This document shows, one piece after another, positions 8,878 through 17,624 of a stretch of 45,276 nucleotides of DNA (position 1 is its first letter; every line of letters starts with the position of its first letter). Source of the DNA: an uncultured Methanobrevibacter sp. (lineage in GTDB: Archaea; Methanobacteriota; Methanobacteria; Methanobacteriales; Methanobacteriaceae); assembly GCF_902788255.1 (NCBI RefSeq), contig NZ_CADAJR010000021.1, forward strand, positions 1 to 45,276, read 5' to 3'. The position numbers were made by a program, and so were the translations under genes. The notes under the pieces are model-generated. The model ran no database searches. It was given only the letters and a program-made list of their open reading frames with translations, and was not told the DNA's origin.

Positions 8878-9198
8878 ACGAATCAACATGAATGAAATGA
8901 ACCAGACTATCGCCGCAACTATAATAACATATTTACCGTGCTTTTTGGCATTCTGTGAGTCGTTTCTGGTAATCAAATAGATTCCAACAATGAATCCGAA
9001 TAATGGTATCAGAACAGCTAAAACATAACCAACTATAACTGCTGCTTTATGGTCATTTTCAACAACCGGAACCTGAAAACTTTGAGATGTGTTAACATCT
9101 TGAGGATTTTCAATATTTTCCAAATTCTTTCCGCAATTTTTACAGAACTTGGCATTATCAACCAATTCTTCACCGCAAGAGGGACAATATTTTGACAT
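8875..9198 (-). CDS. Small zinc-ribbon membrane protein
   Basis: The 107-aa protein begins with a zinc ribbon (CPSCGEEL and CKNCGKNL, residues 5-27). A polar linker follows, then two membrane segments: about residues 50-75 (AAVIVGYVLAVLIPLFGFIVGIYL, given here in outline) and residues 88-105. This layout is common in archaea and gives no specific function. It lies 3 bp downstream of the coiled-coil gene, in the same operon. Its 3' end meets the terminator of cpgS. Confidence 0.7.
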   Translation of the reverse strand: MSKYCPSCGEELVDNAKFCKNCGKNLENIENPQDVNTSQSFQVPVVENDHKAAVIVGYVLAVLIPLFGFIVGIYLITRNDSQNAKKHGKYVIIVAAIVWFISFMLIR

Positions 9199-9201
9199 AA
9201 T

Positions 9202-9783
9202 CTATTCTCCATTATCGTTCTCAAATAATTTTTCAATCAATTGCTCATCGTTTCTATAGAAGTTAAGTTTCAGAATTCTTTGCAATGTATCCGGCGCACC
9301 CAAGAGTTCCATCATCTGATCCCATGGAATGAAAACCTTTTTTGCACCCTGCTCATGACATATCTGCAAAGTTTTTGGCAAGTTTCCTTTACTTGAGTTG
9401 GTGAGTATTACTGTTCCATCATCAATGCTTTCATTTCGGCCAATGGATTCATTAGAAATTTTTTCCACTGCACTAAAATTGGTAGTTACCTCCCCACCCA
9501 TTAAATTATCAATGACTCCTTCATTATTTTCAATACTATACCTGTAGATGTCACCGTCCATGAAATATACTTCCCCAACTGCAATCTCATTATCCAATAG
9601 ATTTTCAAATTCTTCAAATTTATCTTCCACTTCAGGAGTATCATCCTCAAATTCAGGATACACATACCCTGACCTATCAGCATAGTCGGCTTCTCCTGCA
9701 ATGATTTTTAAAAGACGGATGATTTCCTTGTTTTGATTTTCTATACTTTTGTTGATTCTAATTAACTCTGATAATTCTGACAT
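9202..9783 (-). CDS. Uncharacterised coiled-coil protein
   Basis: I do not recognise this 193-aa protein. The first 28 residues look like a coiled coil (IRINKSIENQNKEIIRLLK). An acidic linker follows near residues 40-65 (PEFEDDTPEVEDKFEEFE). The C-terminal half could be a small globular domain (DGTVILTNSSKGNLP, KKVFIPWDQMMELLG). It lies directly before the zinc-ribbon membrane protein with a 3-bp gap, so the two may act together. Upstream of it lies a 261-bp region with strong inverted repeats. Confidence 0.65.
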   Translation of the reverse strand: MSELSELIRINKSIENQNKEIIRLLKIIAGEADYADRSGYVYPEFEDDTPEVEDKFEEFENLLDNEIAVGEVYFMDGDIYRYSIENNEGVIDNLMGGEVTTNFSAVEKISNESIGRNESIDDGTVILTNSSKGNLPKTLQICHEQGAKKVFIPWDQMMELLGAPDTLQRILKLNFYRNDEQLIEKLFENDNGE

Positions 9784-9820
9784 AGTAATTAATATAAAAA
9801 AAGTAACTATTAAAATTTTG

Positions 9821-9937
9821 TAAAGAACCCCATTTCGTCACCATCACATCTTAAAAAAATTGTACCTAAAAAAAGAATTGAATGGGGTTCTTTAGTCACT
9901 ACTCGAGAATCGTGGGATTGTCACCGACACAATCCCA
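9821..9937. repeat. Intergenic region with two perfect inverted repeats
   Basis: The 261-bp gap 9784-10044 contains no convincing ORF. It holds a 14-bp perfect inverted repeat (9821-9834 with 9881-9894, arms TAAAGAACCCCATT and its complement) and next to it a 9-bp perfect one (9913-9921 with 9929-9937, loop CACCGAC). The arms are rich in G and C compared with their AT-rich surroundings. Possible roles are a structured small RNA, a leader of the 9783 gene, or the remains of a small mobile element. Confidence 0.6.
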
Positions 9938-10044
9938 TATAGTAATTTAAATCTTATAGAATATATATTTTACCATATGAAGCCAGTACAATATTGCTTT
10001 TAACTTGTAAAATACAAATTGACTTCAATTTTGATATTGAGTTG

Positions 10045-10956
10045 TTATTCATCAATTAAAAACATGTAATATATTGTATCTGAGAGTTTCTCATCATGGG
10101 CAAATTTTTCAAAACCGAGAGAATATCTCAAAAGTGTGACCCTTGGAATCAACACGTCATCGCTTCCCGGATTTAGGACTATGCCCTCCATGTCTTCAGA
10201 AAGAACAAAATTTACAAGCATCGCAAGGTTTACAACCTGAGAATATTTGAACTTGTCTGTTTCAACTATTTTCATCTTTTCCTCACTGGAAAATATTGTG
10301 GCATAAACCCCTCCAACATTATCGGTATACATCTGTGCCAATGGTCCTGAATCCATCATGGAAATGACTCCCTCCTTGGCCTTTGAGGATAAGTCGATAT
10401 CAGATACCATCATTGTCAATGGCCTTGAGTTTGCAAGCACTTCGAACAATGCCTCATAGTTTCCAACATTTTGTCTGTTAGCAATGAAACTTTCCAGGGC
10501 ATCATTTTTGGAATTTTTCAAACCTTTCAGCTCCTCTATGCTGTAGGTATTGGTTGAATAGAAATTGGTCTTTGGTATATTTTTTATTTTAAGGATGAAT
10601 TCCTTGGTAAAAACATACTTCTCGGTTGCAGGATTTAGGATATAACCTTCAATATCTGTGGTGTGGAGAATATTCTGGTATAGCTCGAATGAATTCTGCA
10701 TAAGTTCAATGCTGTCCTCATCCTTGAAAAACTTCTTGAATTCATCAGGATCTGTGAATAATGGTGTCAGTTTCAGTCCATTGTCATCTTCATAAATGAT
10801 AAAATTCAGACTGAATTCATCCCTTTTTGCAGGAATATACAGGTTTGAGTATCTAAACTCATTAATTAATCTCAATGTCAGCTCTTCAGTCAGTTCGTTA
10901 TTGTTGGAGTAGATATCTTCAATCACTACCCTCAAGTGTTTATGGTTTGTCATCAA
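10045..10956 (-). CDS. SseB-like domain protein
   Basis: The 303-aa protein looks like two SseB N-terminal-type domains in a row. In the first, LYIPAKRD is followed by LTPLFTDPDEFKKFF (near residue 80) and EGYILNPATEKYVFTKEF. In the second, RPLTMMVSD is followed by VYATIFSSEEKMKIV and MEGIVLNPGSDDVLIPR. The pair of motifs 'TDPDEF' and 'ILNP' is diagnostic. The molecular role of archaeal SseB-like proteins is unknown. The start overlaps the end of the helicase gene by 4 bp (ATGA type), so the two are translationally coupled. Confidence 0.75.
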   Translation of the reverse strand: MMTNHKHLRVVIEDIYSNNNELTEELTLRLINEFRYSNLYIPAKRDEFSLNFIIYEDDNGLKLTPLFTDPDEFKKFFKDEDSIELMQNSFELYQNILHTTDIEGYILNPATEKYVFTKEFILKIKNIPKTNFYSTNTYSIEELKGLKNSKNDALESFIANRQNVGNYEALFEVLANSRPLTMMVSDIDLSSKAKEGVISMMDSGPLAQMYTDNVGGVYATIFSSEEKMKIVETDKFKYSQVVNLAMLVNFVLSEDMEGIVLNPGSDDVLIPRVTLLRYSLGFEKFAHDEKLSDTIYYMFLIDE

Positions 10957-12524
10957 GAAGTATTTTGTTCGATTAAATATTTAAATGAATCTGGCATGAA
11001 CTTGTCGGATTTAATGAATTGCCTTATTCTCGAATCGATAAAATAGGTGATGCAGTAATCATCCTCAAATCTCATCCCCCTTCCATAGGTCTGGACCAGT
11101 GCAAGGGATGTCTTATAGTTATACCAATCCTCATCCGCATTCGCCCTTAATCTGATCTGCTTGTCCCTCAAATCAGGATACGGCAATTTGTATATGATCT
11201 GAAAACGGCACAAGTCCCCCGGAAGGTCAACACCCTCATTCATCGATGGAGATATTAAGACTAATGGATCCTTAGAGTCCTTAAAATCCTTTAATACTTC
11301 AGCACGGTTTTGAGTATTGTGCTCAATCAGACGTGAATCGTTCAAATTGTCAACGATAAAATCCTTACATGTGGTGCTGACCGTATGAATCATGCCCTTT
11401 TCATCCCCATGATTGTCTAGAATCTTTTCTATGACATTCAATGTCTTCGGAGCATTATCCCTGATTGTCTTATGGGACAGGTCATACTCCTCAAATGTCT
11501 TGATTGGATTTCTGTTTAAGTCGAATGGGCTTTTGCGCCTGATTGCATATACTTCACTTTCACTGATTCCCAGACATTTTGAAAAGAACTTGTAGTCAAG
11601 TATTGTCGCACTCATGAAAATGCAAACGTCCGCATATTCAAATAGCGTATTCTGCGCATAGTTATCGACTTTGAGAGGCTTGAATTCCAGTATCTCATAA
11701 TCAGTGTTGTAGTCAAAAACCCAACTGTACGGATCATAGGTGATGTTTTCAATAAATCTGTTGCAGTCGCTTATCCTTTGTTTGATATATGATATCTTCT
11801 CTATTAGATGTGGTTTTGAAACATTTATTATCTTATCCAGTTCCTTTTGAAAGTTGTCATTAATCTCCTGGATAAACAGAAGCCACACGTCATAGTCCCC
11901 ATTGTCCAGTTCGTATATCAGTTCGTCTTCAATGTCAAGCTTAAGGTAGTGCTTCAGGTCGGCAATGGAAAATTCAAGTTTCAGCTGGCTCATCAGCACA
12001 TTTTCCAGGTTATGTGCCTCGTCAAATATCATCAGTTCCCTTCTGGTAAAATCATTAACATAATTAAGCTCCAAAAACATGTAATGATAATTTGAAATTA
12101 CGGTTTTTGAGTTTAAAGCCTTGAATTTCTGGATATAATAATCACAGTCCGTTTTTGGGTTTTCACATGGATCGGCTTCAAGTATGCATTTTCCATCATC
12201 ACAGGTCAATGACATATCCCTTCGGCATCTGAAGTTTTTCCTGCCCTTTACAAGACTCATATTGGTGAAATCCTCAAGATACTGGTCCTGCAGCTGTTTT
12301 GTGACAGTCAGTATATATGATGAATCATATATTGATGATAATGTTGCAGCTATAGCGGACTTGCCAGTACCTGTCCCCGCTTCGAGAATGATATATTTAT
12401 AGCCCCTGTTTATTGCATCGATTATCTCTGAAATGGTTTCCAGCTGGTCATCTCTCGGATTTTTAAACGGGAAATTCCTTTGGGCCACAGGACTTATTTT
12501 TGAATAATTGCTATACTGCCACAT
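10953..12524 (-). CDS. XPD/DinG-type DNA helicase with iron-sulfur cluster
   Basis: This is an ATP-dependent superfamily 2 helicase of the Rad3/XPD/DinG type. The Walker A motif AGTGTGKS is at residues 49-56 and the DEAH box (MIFDEAH) ends at 171. Between them lie C100, C108, C113, C120 and C127, the expected place of the [4Fe-4S] cluster that opens duplex DNA. Motif VI appears as QTYGRGMRFEDD near residue 475. The 523-aa length is a little short for XPD. It probably acts in DNA repair. The gene is the first of a coupled pair with the SseB-like protein. Confidence 0.88.
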   Translation of the reverse strand: MWQYSNYSKISPVAQRNFPFKNPRDDQLETISEIIDAINRGYKYIILEAGTGTGKSAIAATLSSIYDSSYILTVTKQLQDQYLEDFTNMSLVKGRKNFRCRRDMSLTCDDGKCILEADPCENPKTDCDYYIQKFKALNSKTVISNYHYMFLELNYVNDFTRRELMIFDEAHNLENVLMSQLKLEFSIADLKHYLKLDIEDELIYELDNGDYDVWLLFIQEINDNFQKELDKIINVSKPHLIEKISYIKQRISDCNRFIENITYDPYSWVFDYNTDYEILEFKPLKVDNYAQNTLFEYADVCIFMSATILDYKFFSKCLGISESEVYAIRRKSPFDLNRNPIKTFEEYDLSHKTIRDNAPKTLNVIEKILDNHGDEKGMIHTVSTTCKDFIVDNLNDSRLIEHNTQNRAEVLKDFKDSKDPLVLISPSMNEGVDLPGDLCRFQIIYKLPYPDLRDKQIRLRANADEDWYNYKTSLALVQTYGRGMRFEDDYCITYFIDSRIRQFIKSDKFMPDSFKYLIEQNTS

Positions 12525-12622
12525 TGTTTGATAGTTTAATAGTTAATATATATTTAAAAATTGTGAGAGAGCATTTGAAAACTAAACTCCCTTTAAAAAA
12601 ATAATGATGATAACAAAAGCCA

Positions 12623-13693
12623 TCATTGCTCATAGTCTTTTACTGAATCAATCAGATTGTCCATGTCATTAATCAGATTGTCGACATCATCCTTATTGGA
12701 CAGATTGTTATTCAGTATCAATTCGTTAGACAAATCATCCAGCTTTTCAATGATTGACTTTAAAATATCTATTTTTGTTTCAACCTCGCCGGCAATTCTT
12801 GGTGAATACTCATCTGCAAGGTTTATCATCGTATATGCTGAATCAGAATGTTTTTTAAACAACTCGCTTGACTTATCCACTCCACTGATGAAACGTGTAT
12901 ATGTCAGTTGAGGCGGTTCAAATCTTTTTTCAATCAAATCACGTGCGGACTTTTCCTTGGAAGCGAACTTGCCATTTAAATCATCCAGCTGTGAGAGATA
13001 TCCGACATATTCCGGAATAACCTGTGGATTTGAGCTTGCGGTTTCAACCTTTTTGACTTCCTTAACCTTTTTGGGCTTGACTTTCTTTTCGGGCAGTTCA
13101 TGTTGGGATGTATCGGACAATGTCAACTTGTGTATGAGAAAACCCAAGACAAACACTGGAATTTCAAAAAGAAGTGCAAGCAATATTGCTGAAAAGACCA
13201 CCAATGTGTTAAATGTGGTCAAACCCAAGCCAAATACCAATAGAAATACTGCAAATGAAAATATTTTGGTTTTGGATAAAATATATCCTCCTGTCCTGTC
13301 CTGCCAATAGAACAGTAAATGTTTTAGATCCTGAATCAGGCCGTAGTCATTGTATCTGATCTTATTGAATGAGGGTTCCCCAAGGAACTTGTGGATTGCA
13401 AAACCTAACAGGTATGTTGCCAATGCAAAGATTAATGTTATTACCACAAATATTGGAGGTGCACCCGAAAATAGCCACATTAAAAAGAAAAATGCAAACA
13501 CGCTTATTGAAGCTATCTTTGTTTTGGACAATACGCTACCTCCAGAATATTGCCAATAAAATGCCTTATGGACAATATTATCATTTGGAGTTGTAACTTC
13601 GTACTTGTTTCTAAATGTCTTGTTTTTGCAGTATGGACAGAACTTTGCATCATCATTTACTGTCTTTCCGCAGTTTTCGCATATTTTTGACAT
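12623..13693 (-). CDS. Zinc-ribbon membrane protein with duplicated two-helix module
   Basis: The 356-aa protein starts with a zinc ribbon (CENCGKTV, CPYCKNK). Two copies of one module follow. Each begins with a FYWQ motif and S-KTKI (FYWQYSGG...SKTKIASIS; FYWQDRTGG...SKTKIFSFA), then has two hydrophobic segments and ends in LGF-IHK. The C-terminal 150 residues are soluble and helical, with probable coiled coil. The ATG at 13691-13693 is preferred over the TTG four codons upstream because GAGGATT lies seven bases before it. The start follows the stop of the AAA+ gene at once. The function is unknown. Confidence 0.7.
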   Translation of the reverse strand: MSKICENCGKTVNDDAKFCPYCKNKTFRNKYEVTTPNDNIVHKAFYWQYSGGSVLSKTKIASISVFAFFFLMWLFSGAPPIFVVITLIFALATYLLGFAIHKFLGEPSFNKIRYNDYGLIQDLKHLLFYWQDRTGGYILSKTKIFSFAVFLLVFGLGLTTFNTLVVFSAILLALLFEIPVFVLGFLIHKLTLSDTSQHELPEKKVKPKKVKEVKKVETASSNPQVIPEYVGYLSQLDDLNGKFASKEKSARDLIEKRFEPPQLTYTRFISGVDKSSELFKKHSDSAYTMINLADEYSPRIAGEVETKIDILKSIIEKLDDLSNELILNNNLSNKDDVDNLINDMDNLIDSVKDYEQ

Positions 13694-13694
13694 G

Positions 13695-15152
13695 TTAATC
13701 CTCAACTAAAAAATCTTCATATGTTAATGTATTTAATTCCTCATCAGTTATATCCTTTTGCGGTGCCAGACGATTGGCCTGTGAGGTAATTACCTCTTCA
13801 AAGAAATTCCGAACGGCCCTTCCGTTAGCGAAATTGGCAGGCTTGTGTTCATACATTTTTGTGAAATACTGGTGCGCGTAGTCATCTGCGGCATCATCAA
13901 GACTCAGGTTAGCCCCTTCGCACATGAGCATGAATATGTCATAGAGCTCATCGGCATTGTAATCCTCAAAGAATATGAACTTGTTGAACCTTGACTCCAG
14001 ACCTGGATTTGAATGAAGGAACCTGTCCATGAGTTCCGGATATCCGGCTACTATGACAATCAAATCATCACGATTGTCCTCCATGGCCTTCAATATCGTA
14101 TCTATAGCTTCCTTGCCGTAGTCATTTTCGGAAGATGATGCAAGGGAATATGCCTCATCGATAAAGAGTATTCCGCCCATTGCCTGGTCTATTACATCCT
14201 TTGTTTTAATTGCGGTCTGTCCCACATATCCGCCTACAAGGCCTGACCTGTCGGTTTCAATCAGATGTCCCTTGGAGAGAAGTCCGATTTCATGATATAT
14301 CTTTGACAGAAGTCTTGCAACTGTTGTCTTACCTGTTCCAGGATTTCCACTGAAAACCAGATGAAGACTCATTGGAGGCTGTTTTATTCCACGGTCTTTT
14401 CTGAGTTTTCTAATCTGCACGAGATTGATCAATGAGTTTACATCCTTTTTGACCTTTTCAAGACCGACAAGCCTGTTCAGCTCATCAAGATATTCATCGA
14501 TTGAGTGGTGTTCCTCCTCCTCTTTCGGTTGTGTGATGTTTTTAGGAAGCTGATAGGTCATGCCGTCATCTTCAACGAGATAATCTCCCAAGGCGTTTTC
14601 CAAATCATCAATGTACTTATTATATTTGTCAAGCACTTCCGGATTGAGTTCACCGTCAACAGTTATGAAGAACTTGCCCAGGAACTTATACGAGTTGAAT
14701 AGTTCATTGCAGGACTTTACGGCATACATGTCAAACTCCTGTGCAAACAGGTCCAGTTCATGCAGACACTCAAATGACAGCGGCAAATCATCGGGAGTGC
14801 TGTCTGAAAGACTCTGCAAATCATCAATTGAGTAGTTCGCATCAAGCAAATCATTGATAAATGTCAATTCGTTGTCGGTGATTTTTCCATCACCCCAACT
14901 GAGATATGTGAAATATTTAAACAGGTCATCAAGAACTATGACATTTAGGGATGCATCCTGTGATTTAATCTGTGGACAATAATCCTTTACCAAATCAATG
15001 TCCAAAGTCTTTATCAGAAAAGTCAAGTTAGCCAAATGATTTTTAAAAAAATCCATGTTAAGCTTTTTGGTTTTGCTGTTGCAGCTTGGACAGATGTCCT
15101 TTGAATTGTCCAGAACTTTTCCACATTTTGTACAGATTGTCCACTCTAACAT
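13695..15152 (-). CDS. CbbX/SpoVK-like AAA+ ATPase with zinc ribbon and TerB-like region
   Basis: The protein has three parts. A zinc ribbon (CTKCGKVL, CPSCNSK) covers residues 7-24. A helical stretch, about 30-190, includes YLSWGDGKITDNELTFI and FITVDGELNPEVLDKY, which resemble the acidic repeats of TerB-type domains. The AAA+ domain covers about 215-485: Walker A GNPGTGKTT at 269-277, Walker B FIDEAYSL near 330-337, and VIVAGYPELM plus NPGLESRF further on. CbbX-like ATPases remodel protein complexes. The substrate here is unknown; the adjacent zinc-ribbon membrane protein is a natural candidate partner. Confidence 0.85.
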   Translation of the reverse strand: MLEWTICTKCGKVLDNSKDICPSCNSKTKKLNMDFFKNHLANLTFLIKTLDIDLVKDYCPQIKSQDASLNVIVLDDLFKYFTYLSWGDGKITDNELTFINDLLDANYSIDDLQSLSDSTPDDLPLSFECLHELDLFAQEFDMYAVKSCNELFNSYKFLGKFFITVDGELNPEVLDKYNKYIDDLENALGDYLVEDDGMTYQLPKNITQPKEEEEHHSIDEYLDELNRLVGLEKVKKDVNSLINLVQIRKLRKDRGIKQPPMSLHLVFSGNPGTGKTTVARLLSKIYHEIGLLSKGHLIETDRSGLVGGYVGQTAIKTKDVIDQAMGGILFIDEAYSLASSSENDYGKEAIDTILKAMEDNRDDLIVIVAGYPELMDRFLHSNPGLESRFNKFIFFEDYNADELYDIFMLMCEGANLSLDDAADDYAHQYFTKMYEHKPANFANGRAVRNFFEEVITSQANRLAPQKDITDEELNTLTYEDFLVED

Positions 15153-15206
15153 ACTATCAGATTAATATTTAATATCATTGATTATATAAATTGTGTTTAA
15201 GTTATC

Positions 15207-15626
15207 TTAATTTTTTCCAAATGCATTGGCCGCAGCAGGAGTCAGCAAGCCATTCTCAATCATTTCATCAATTTCATCCCAGCTGAACCATCCGTAGTCG
15301 TCATGTTCCCTGCTGATTGTTATCTCATCGCTTTGGCAAGTGACTTTCATTATAAGCTGGATTGACTTTACCTCCTCTGAGGTCTTGCATGCGGTATAGT
15401 CATTTCTTACAACATTATGCAATGATTTGATGTCTATTTCAAGGCCGGTTTCCTCAAGGTATTCCCTTTTGAGGGCCTCATCGAAATATTCACATTTCTT
15501 GACCTTTCCGCCTGGAATCTCCCATTTGTTTGCATCATGTGATGAGCGTGAACGGACCTTCAAAAGCAGTACCTTGCCGTCAAGTTCACAGATTCCCCTA
15601 ACGGTCAATCCCCACATTGTTGACAT
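15207..15626 (-). CDS. Nudix hydrolase (MutT-like)
   Basis: The Nudix box is canonical: a G followed by five residues, E, seven residues, then REYLEETGL (residues about 40-62). Such enzymes cleave nucleoside diphosphates linked to another group; small MutT-like members often clean oxidised nucleotides. The 139-aa length is typical. The N terminus WGLTVRGICELDGKVLLLK is the usual beta strand pair. The substrate cannot be told from sequence. It is separate from the AAA+ gene by 54 bp, and its start lies just past the GGGtGRT terminator. Confidence 0.85.
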   Translation of the reverse strand: MSTMWGLTVRGICELDGKVLLLKVRSRSSHDANKWEIPGGKVKKCEYFDEALKREYLEETGLEIDIKSLHNVVRNDYTACKTSEEVKSIQLIMKVTCQSDEITISREHDDYGWFSWDEIDEMIENGLLTPAAANAFGKN

Positions 15627-15639
15627 TATTATGACTCCT

Positions 15640-15668
15640 AAAAAAAAGAAAAGGGAAATGATTCCCTT
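15640..15668 (-). terminator. Hairpin and T-tract terminator of the GGGtGRT operon
   Basis: A 7-bp stem (15651-15657 with 15662-15668, loop 4 nt) is followed on the minus strand by a T-rich run (15650 down to 15640). The stem overlaps the stop codon (15667-15669). Confidence 0.7.
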
Positions 15669-16665
15669 ATTTCATTGCCTTTTCAACGGCAACTGCCACA
15701 GCTACGGAAGCACCTACCATCGGATTGTTGCCCATACCAATAAGTCCCATCATTTCAACGTGGGCAGGTACTGATGATGATCCGGCAAACTGCGCATCGG
15801 AGTGCATTCTACCTAATGTATCTGTCATACCATAGGATGCAGGTCCTGCCGCCATGTTGTCAGGGTGAAGTGTCCTTCCTGTTCCTCCACCTGAAGCTAC
15901 TGAGAAGTATTTTTTACCCTGAAGGAGACATTCCTTCTTGTAGGTTCCGGCTACAGGGTGTTGGAAACGTGTAGGGTTTGTTGAATTACCGGTAATAGAT
16001 ACGTCAACCCCTTCAAGATGCATGATAGCCACTCCTTCACGCACATCATCGGCACCGTAGCATCTGACTTTTGCACGTTCACCGTCGGAGTATGCCTTTT
16101 CCTTGACGACTTTCACTTCACCAGTGAAATAGTCAAATTCGGTTTCAACATGTGTGAATCCGTTGATTCTTGAAATTATGAGTGCGGCATCCTTACCAAG
16201 ACCGTTTAGTATAACCCTTAAAGGTTTTTCACGCACTTCATTAGCTGAGTTTGCAATTCCTATTGCACCTTCTGCAGCCGCAAAACTTTCATGGCCTGCA
16301 AGAAATGCGAAACATTCACTTTCATCACTTAAAAGCATTGATGCAAGGTTTCCGTGACCTAATCCCACTTGCCTGTCATCAGCCACACTTCCAGGTATGC
16401 AGAATGCCTGAAGTCCTTCACCGATAGCCTTTGCGGCATCGGAAGCTTTTGTGCATCCTTGTTTAATGGCTATTGCAGCGCCTAATGTATATGCCCAGCA
16501 TGCATTTTCAAAACATATTGGCTGAACGCCCTTAACGATTTCATACGGGTCAAACCCTTTGTCGAGACAAATCTGTTTTGCTTCTTCAAGGTCCTTGATA
16601 CCATATTTCTCAAGTACTGGAGTGATCTGGTCGATTCTTCTTTCATAACTTTCAAATAAACTCAT
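15667..16665 (-). CDS. GGGtGRT protein
   Basis: The 332-aa protein contains the name-giving motif GGGTGRTLHPDNMAAGPA (residue 260 onwards) and the family segments GLGKDAALIISRINGFTH and FQHPVAGTYKKE. The family occurs in anaerobes and is usually encoded beside a NifU-like scaffold, as here, where the gap to the scaffold gene is 2 bp. Its activity is unknown; a role in iron-sulfur or sulfur handling is inferred from that constant neighbour. A good ribosome binding site (GGAGTGA) precedes the ATG inside the end of the scaffold gene. A hairpin terminator follows. Confidence 0.92.
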   Translation of the reverse strand: MSLFESYERRIDQITPVLEKYGIKDLEEAKQICLDKGFDPYEIVKGVQPICFENACWAYTLGAAIAIKQGCTKASDAAKAIGEGLQAFCIPGSVADDRQVGLGHGNLASMLLSDESECFAFLAGHESFAAAEGAIGIANSANEVREKPLRVILNGLGKDAALIISRINGFTHVETEFDYFTGEVKVVKEKAYSDGERAKVRCYGADDVREGVAIMHLEGVDVSITGNSTNPTRFQHPVAGTYKKECLLQGKKYFSVASGGGTGRTLHPDNMAAGPASYGMTDTLGRMHSDAQFAGSSSVPAHVEMMGLIGMGNNPMVGASVAVAVAVEKAMK

Positions 16666-16667
16666 GC

Positions 16668-17360
16668 TTATTCACTCCTTGGATCTATTTTTTTGACTGC
16701 ATCATCAAATCTTCCGTACTGACCGGTTGCCTTTTCAATGGCTTCCATCGGGTCAACACCCTCTTTGATTGCATCCAACATGACTCCCAGGTTTATGTAT
16801 TTGTAACCTATGATTTCATTATCTTCATCAAGTCCGATTTCTGTGATGTAACCTTCTGTAAGTTCAAGGTATCTCGGACCTTTAGCCTTGGTGGAGTATA
16901 TTGTTCCCACCTGACTTCTGTGGCCTTTACCTAAATCTTCAAGACCCGCACCGATTTGAAGTCCTCCTTCAGAGAATGCTGACTGGGTTCTTCCGTAAAC
17001 GATTTGCAGGAAGAGTTCACGCATTGCGGTGTTGATTGCATCACACACAAGGTCGGTGTTCAATGCCTCAAGGATTGTCTTTCCAACAAGTATCTCACCG
17101 GCCATAGCTGCTGAGTGTGTCATACCTGAGCATCCCAGGGTTTCAACCAGTGCCTCTTCAATAATTCCATCCTTAACGTTTAATGTCAGTTTGCAGCATC
17201 CTTGCTGTGGAGCGCACCATCCGATACCGTGGGTAAAACCGGAAATGTCACTTACTTCCTTTGCTTTAACCCATTTTCCCTCTTCAGGAATTGGAGCAGG
17301 GTCGTGATTTGCACCTTTTCTAACAGGACACATATTTTCAATTTCAGTTGAATATATCAT
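16668..17360 (-). CDS. NifU-like iron-sulfur cluster scaffold
   Basis: The protein (230 aa from the chosen start) resembles the NifU/IscU N-terminal fold fused to extra sequence. Conserved cysteines are in GWCAPQQGCCKLTLNV and ETLGCSGMTHSAAMAGEIL, the second being the usual scaffold motif. I chose the ATG at 17358-17360 because GGAG lies seven bases upstream and homology starts there; an ATG 27 codons earlier gives a low-complexity extension. It heads a two-gene operon with the GGGtGRT protein and probably hands it a cluster or persulfide. The stretch 17361-17624 on its upstream side is AT-rich and must contain the divergent promoters of this gene and nadK. Confidence 0.88.
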   Translation of the reverse strand: MIYSTEIENMCPVRKGANHDPAPIPEEGKWVKAKEVSDISGFTHGIGWCAPQQGCCKLTLNVKDGIIEEALVETLGCSGMTHSAAMAGEILVGKTILEALNTDLVCDAINTAMRELFLQIVYGRTQSAFSEGGLQIGAGLEDLGKGHRSQVGTIYSTKAKGPRYLELTEGYITEIGLDEDNEIIGYKYINLGVMLDAIKEGVDPMEAIEKATGQYGRFDDAVKKIDPRSE

Positions 17361-17624
17361 CTTTTTTCTCCAAAATTTATTGTTGATTAAATATATTTGT
17401 TTTTTAATTAATGTATTTTTGCAAAAATATATGGATTTCAACCATTTTGAATATTCTAATGTGGATGAGTCAATTCACAATAATTGTTTTTTATTTCTGT
17501 TGTCGATATTTTAAAGATGCTTTTTAAATAATTGAAATCATTATTCAATCATGTCAAATTATCCCTTCTGCTTTTAAGGATTATGCAAGAAAAATATTTT
17601 AGTGATGCAGTCCAAATTATGATT

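Noticed and set aside
12957-13310. Plus-strand ORF of 117 codons opposite the zinc-ribbon membrane protein
   Set aside because: It has no family resemblance and no start signals; the minus-strand gene has a zinc ribbon, membrane repeats and a ribosome binding site.
17431-17514. Short plus-strand ORF between the scaffold gene and nadK
   Set aside because: It has 27 codons, no ribosome binding site and a composition expected of AT-rich spacer.
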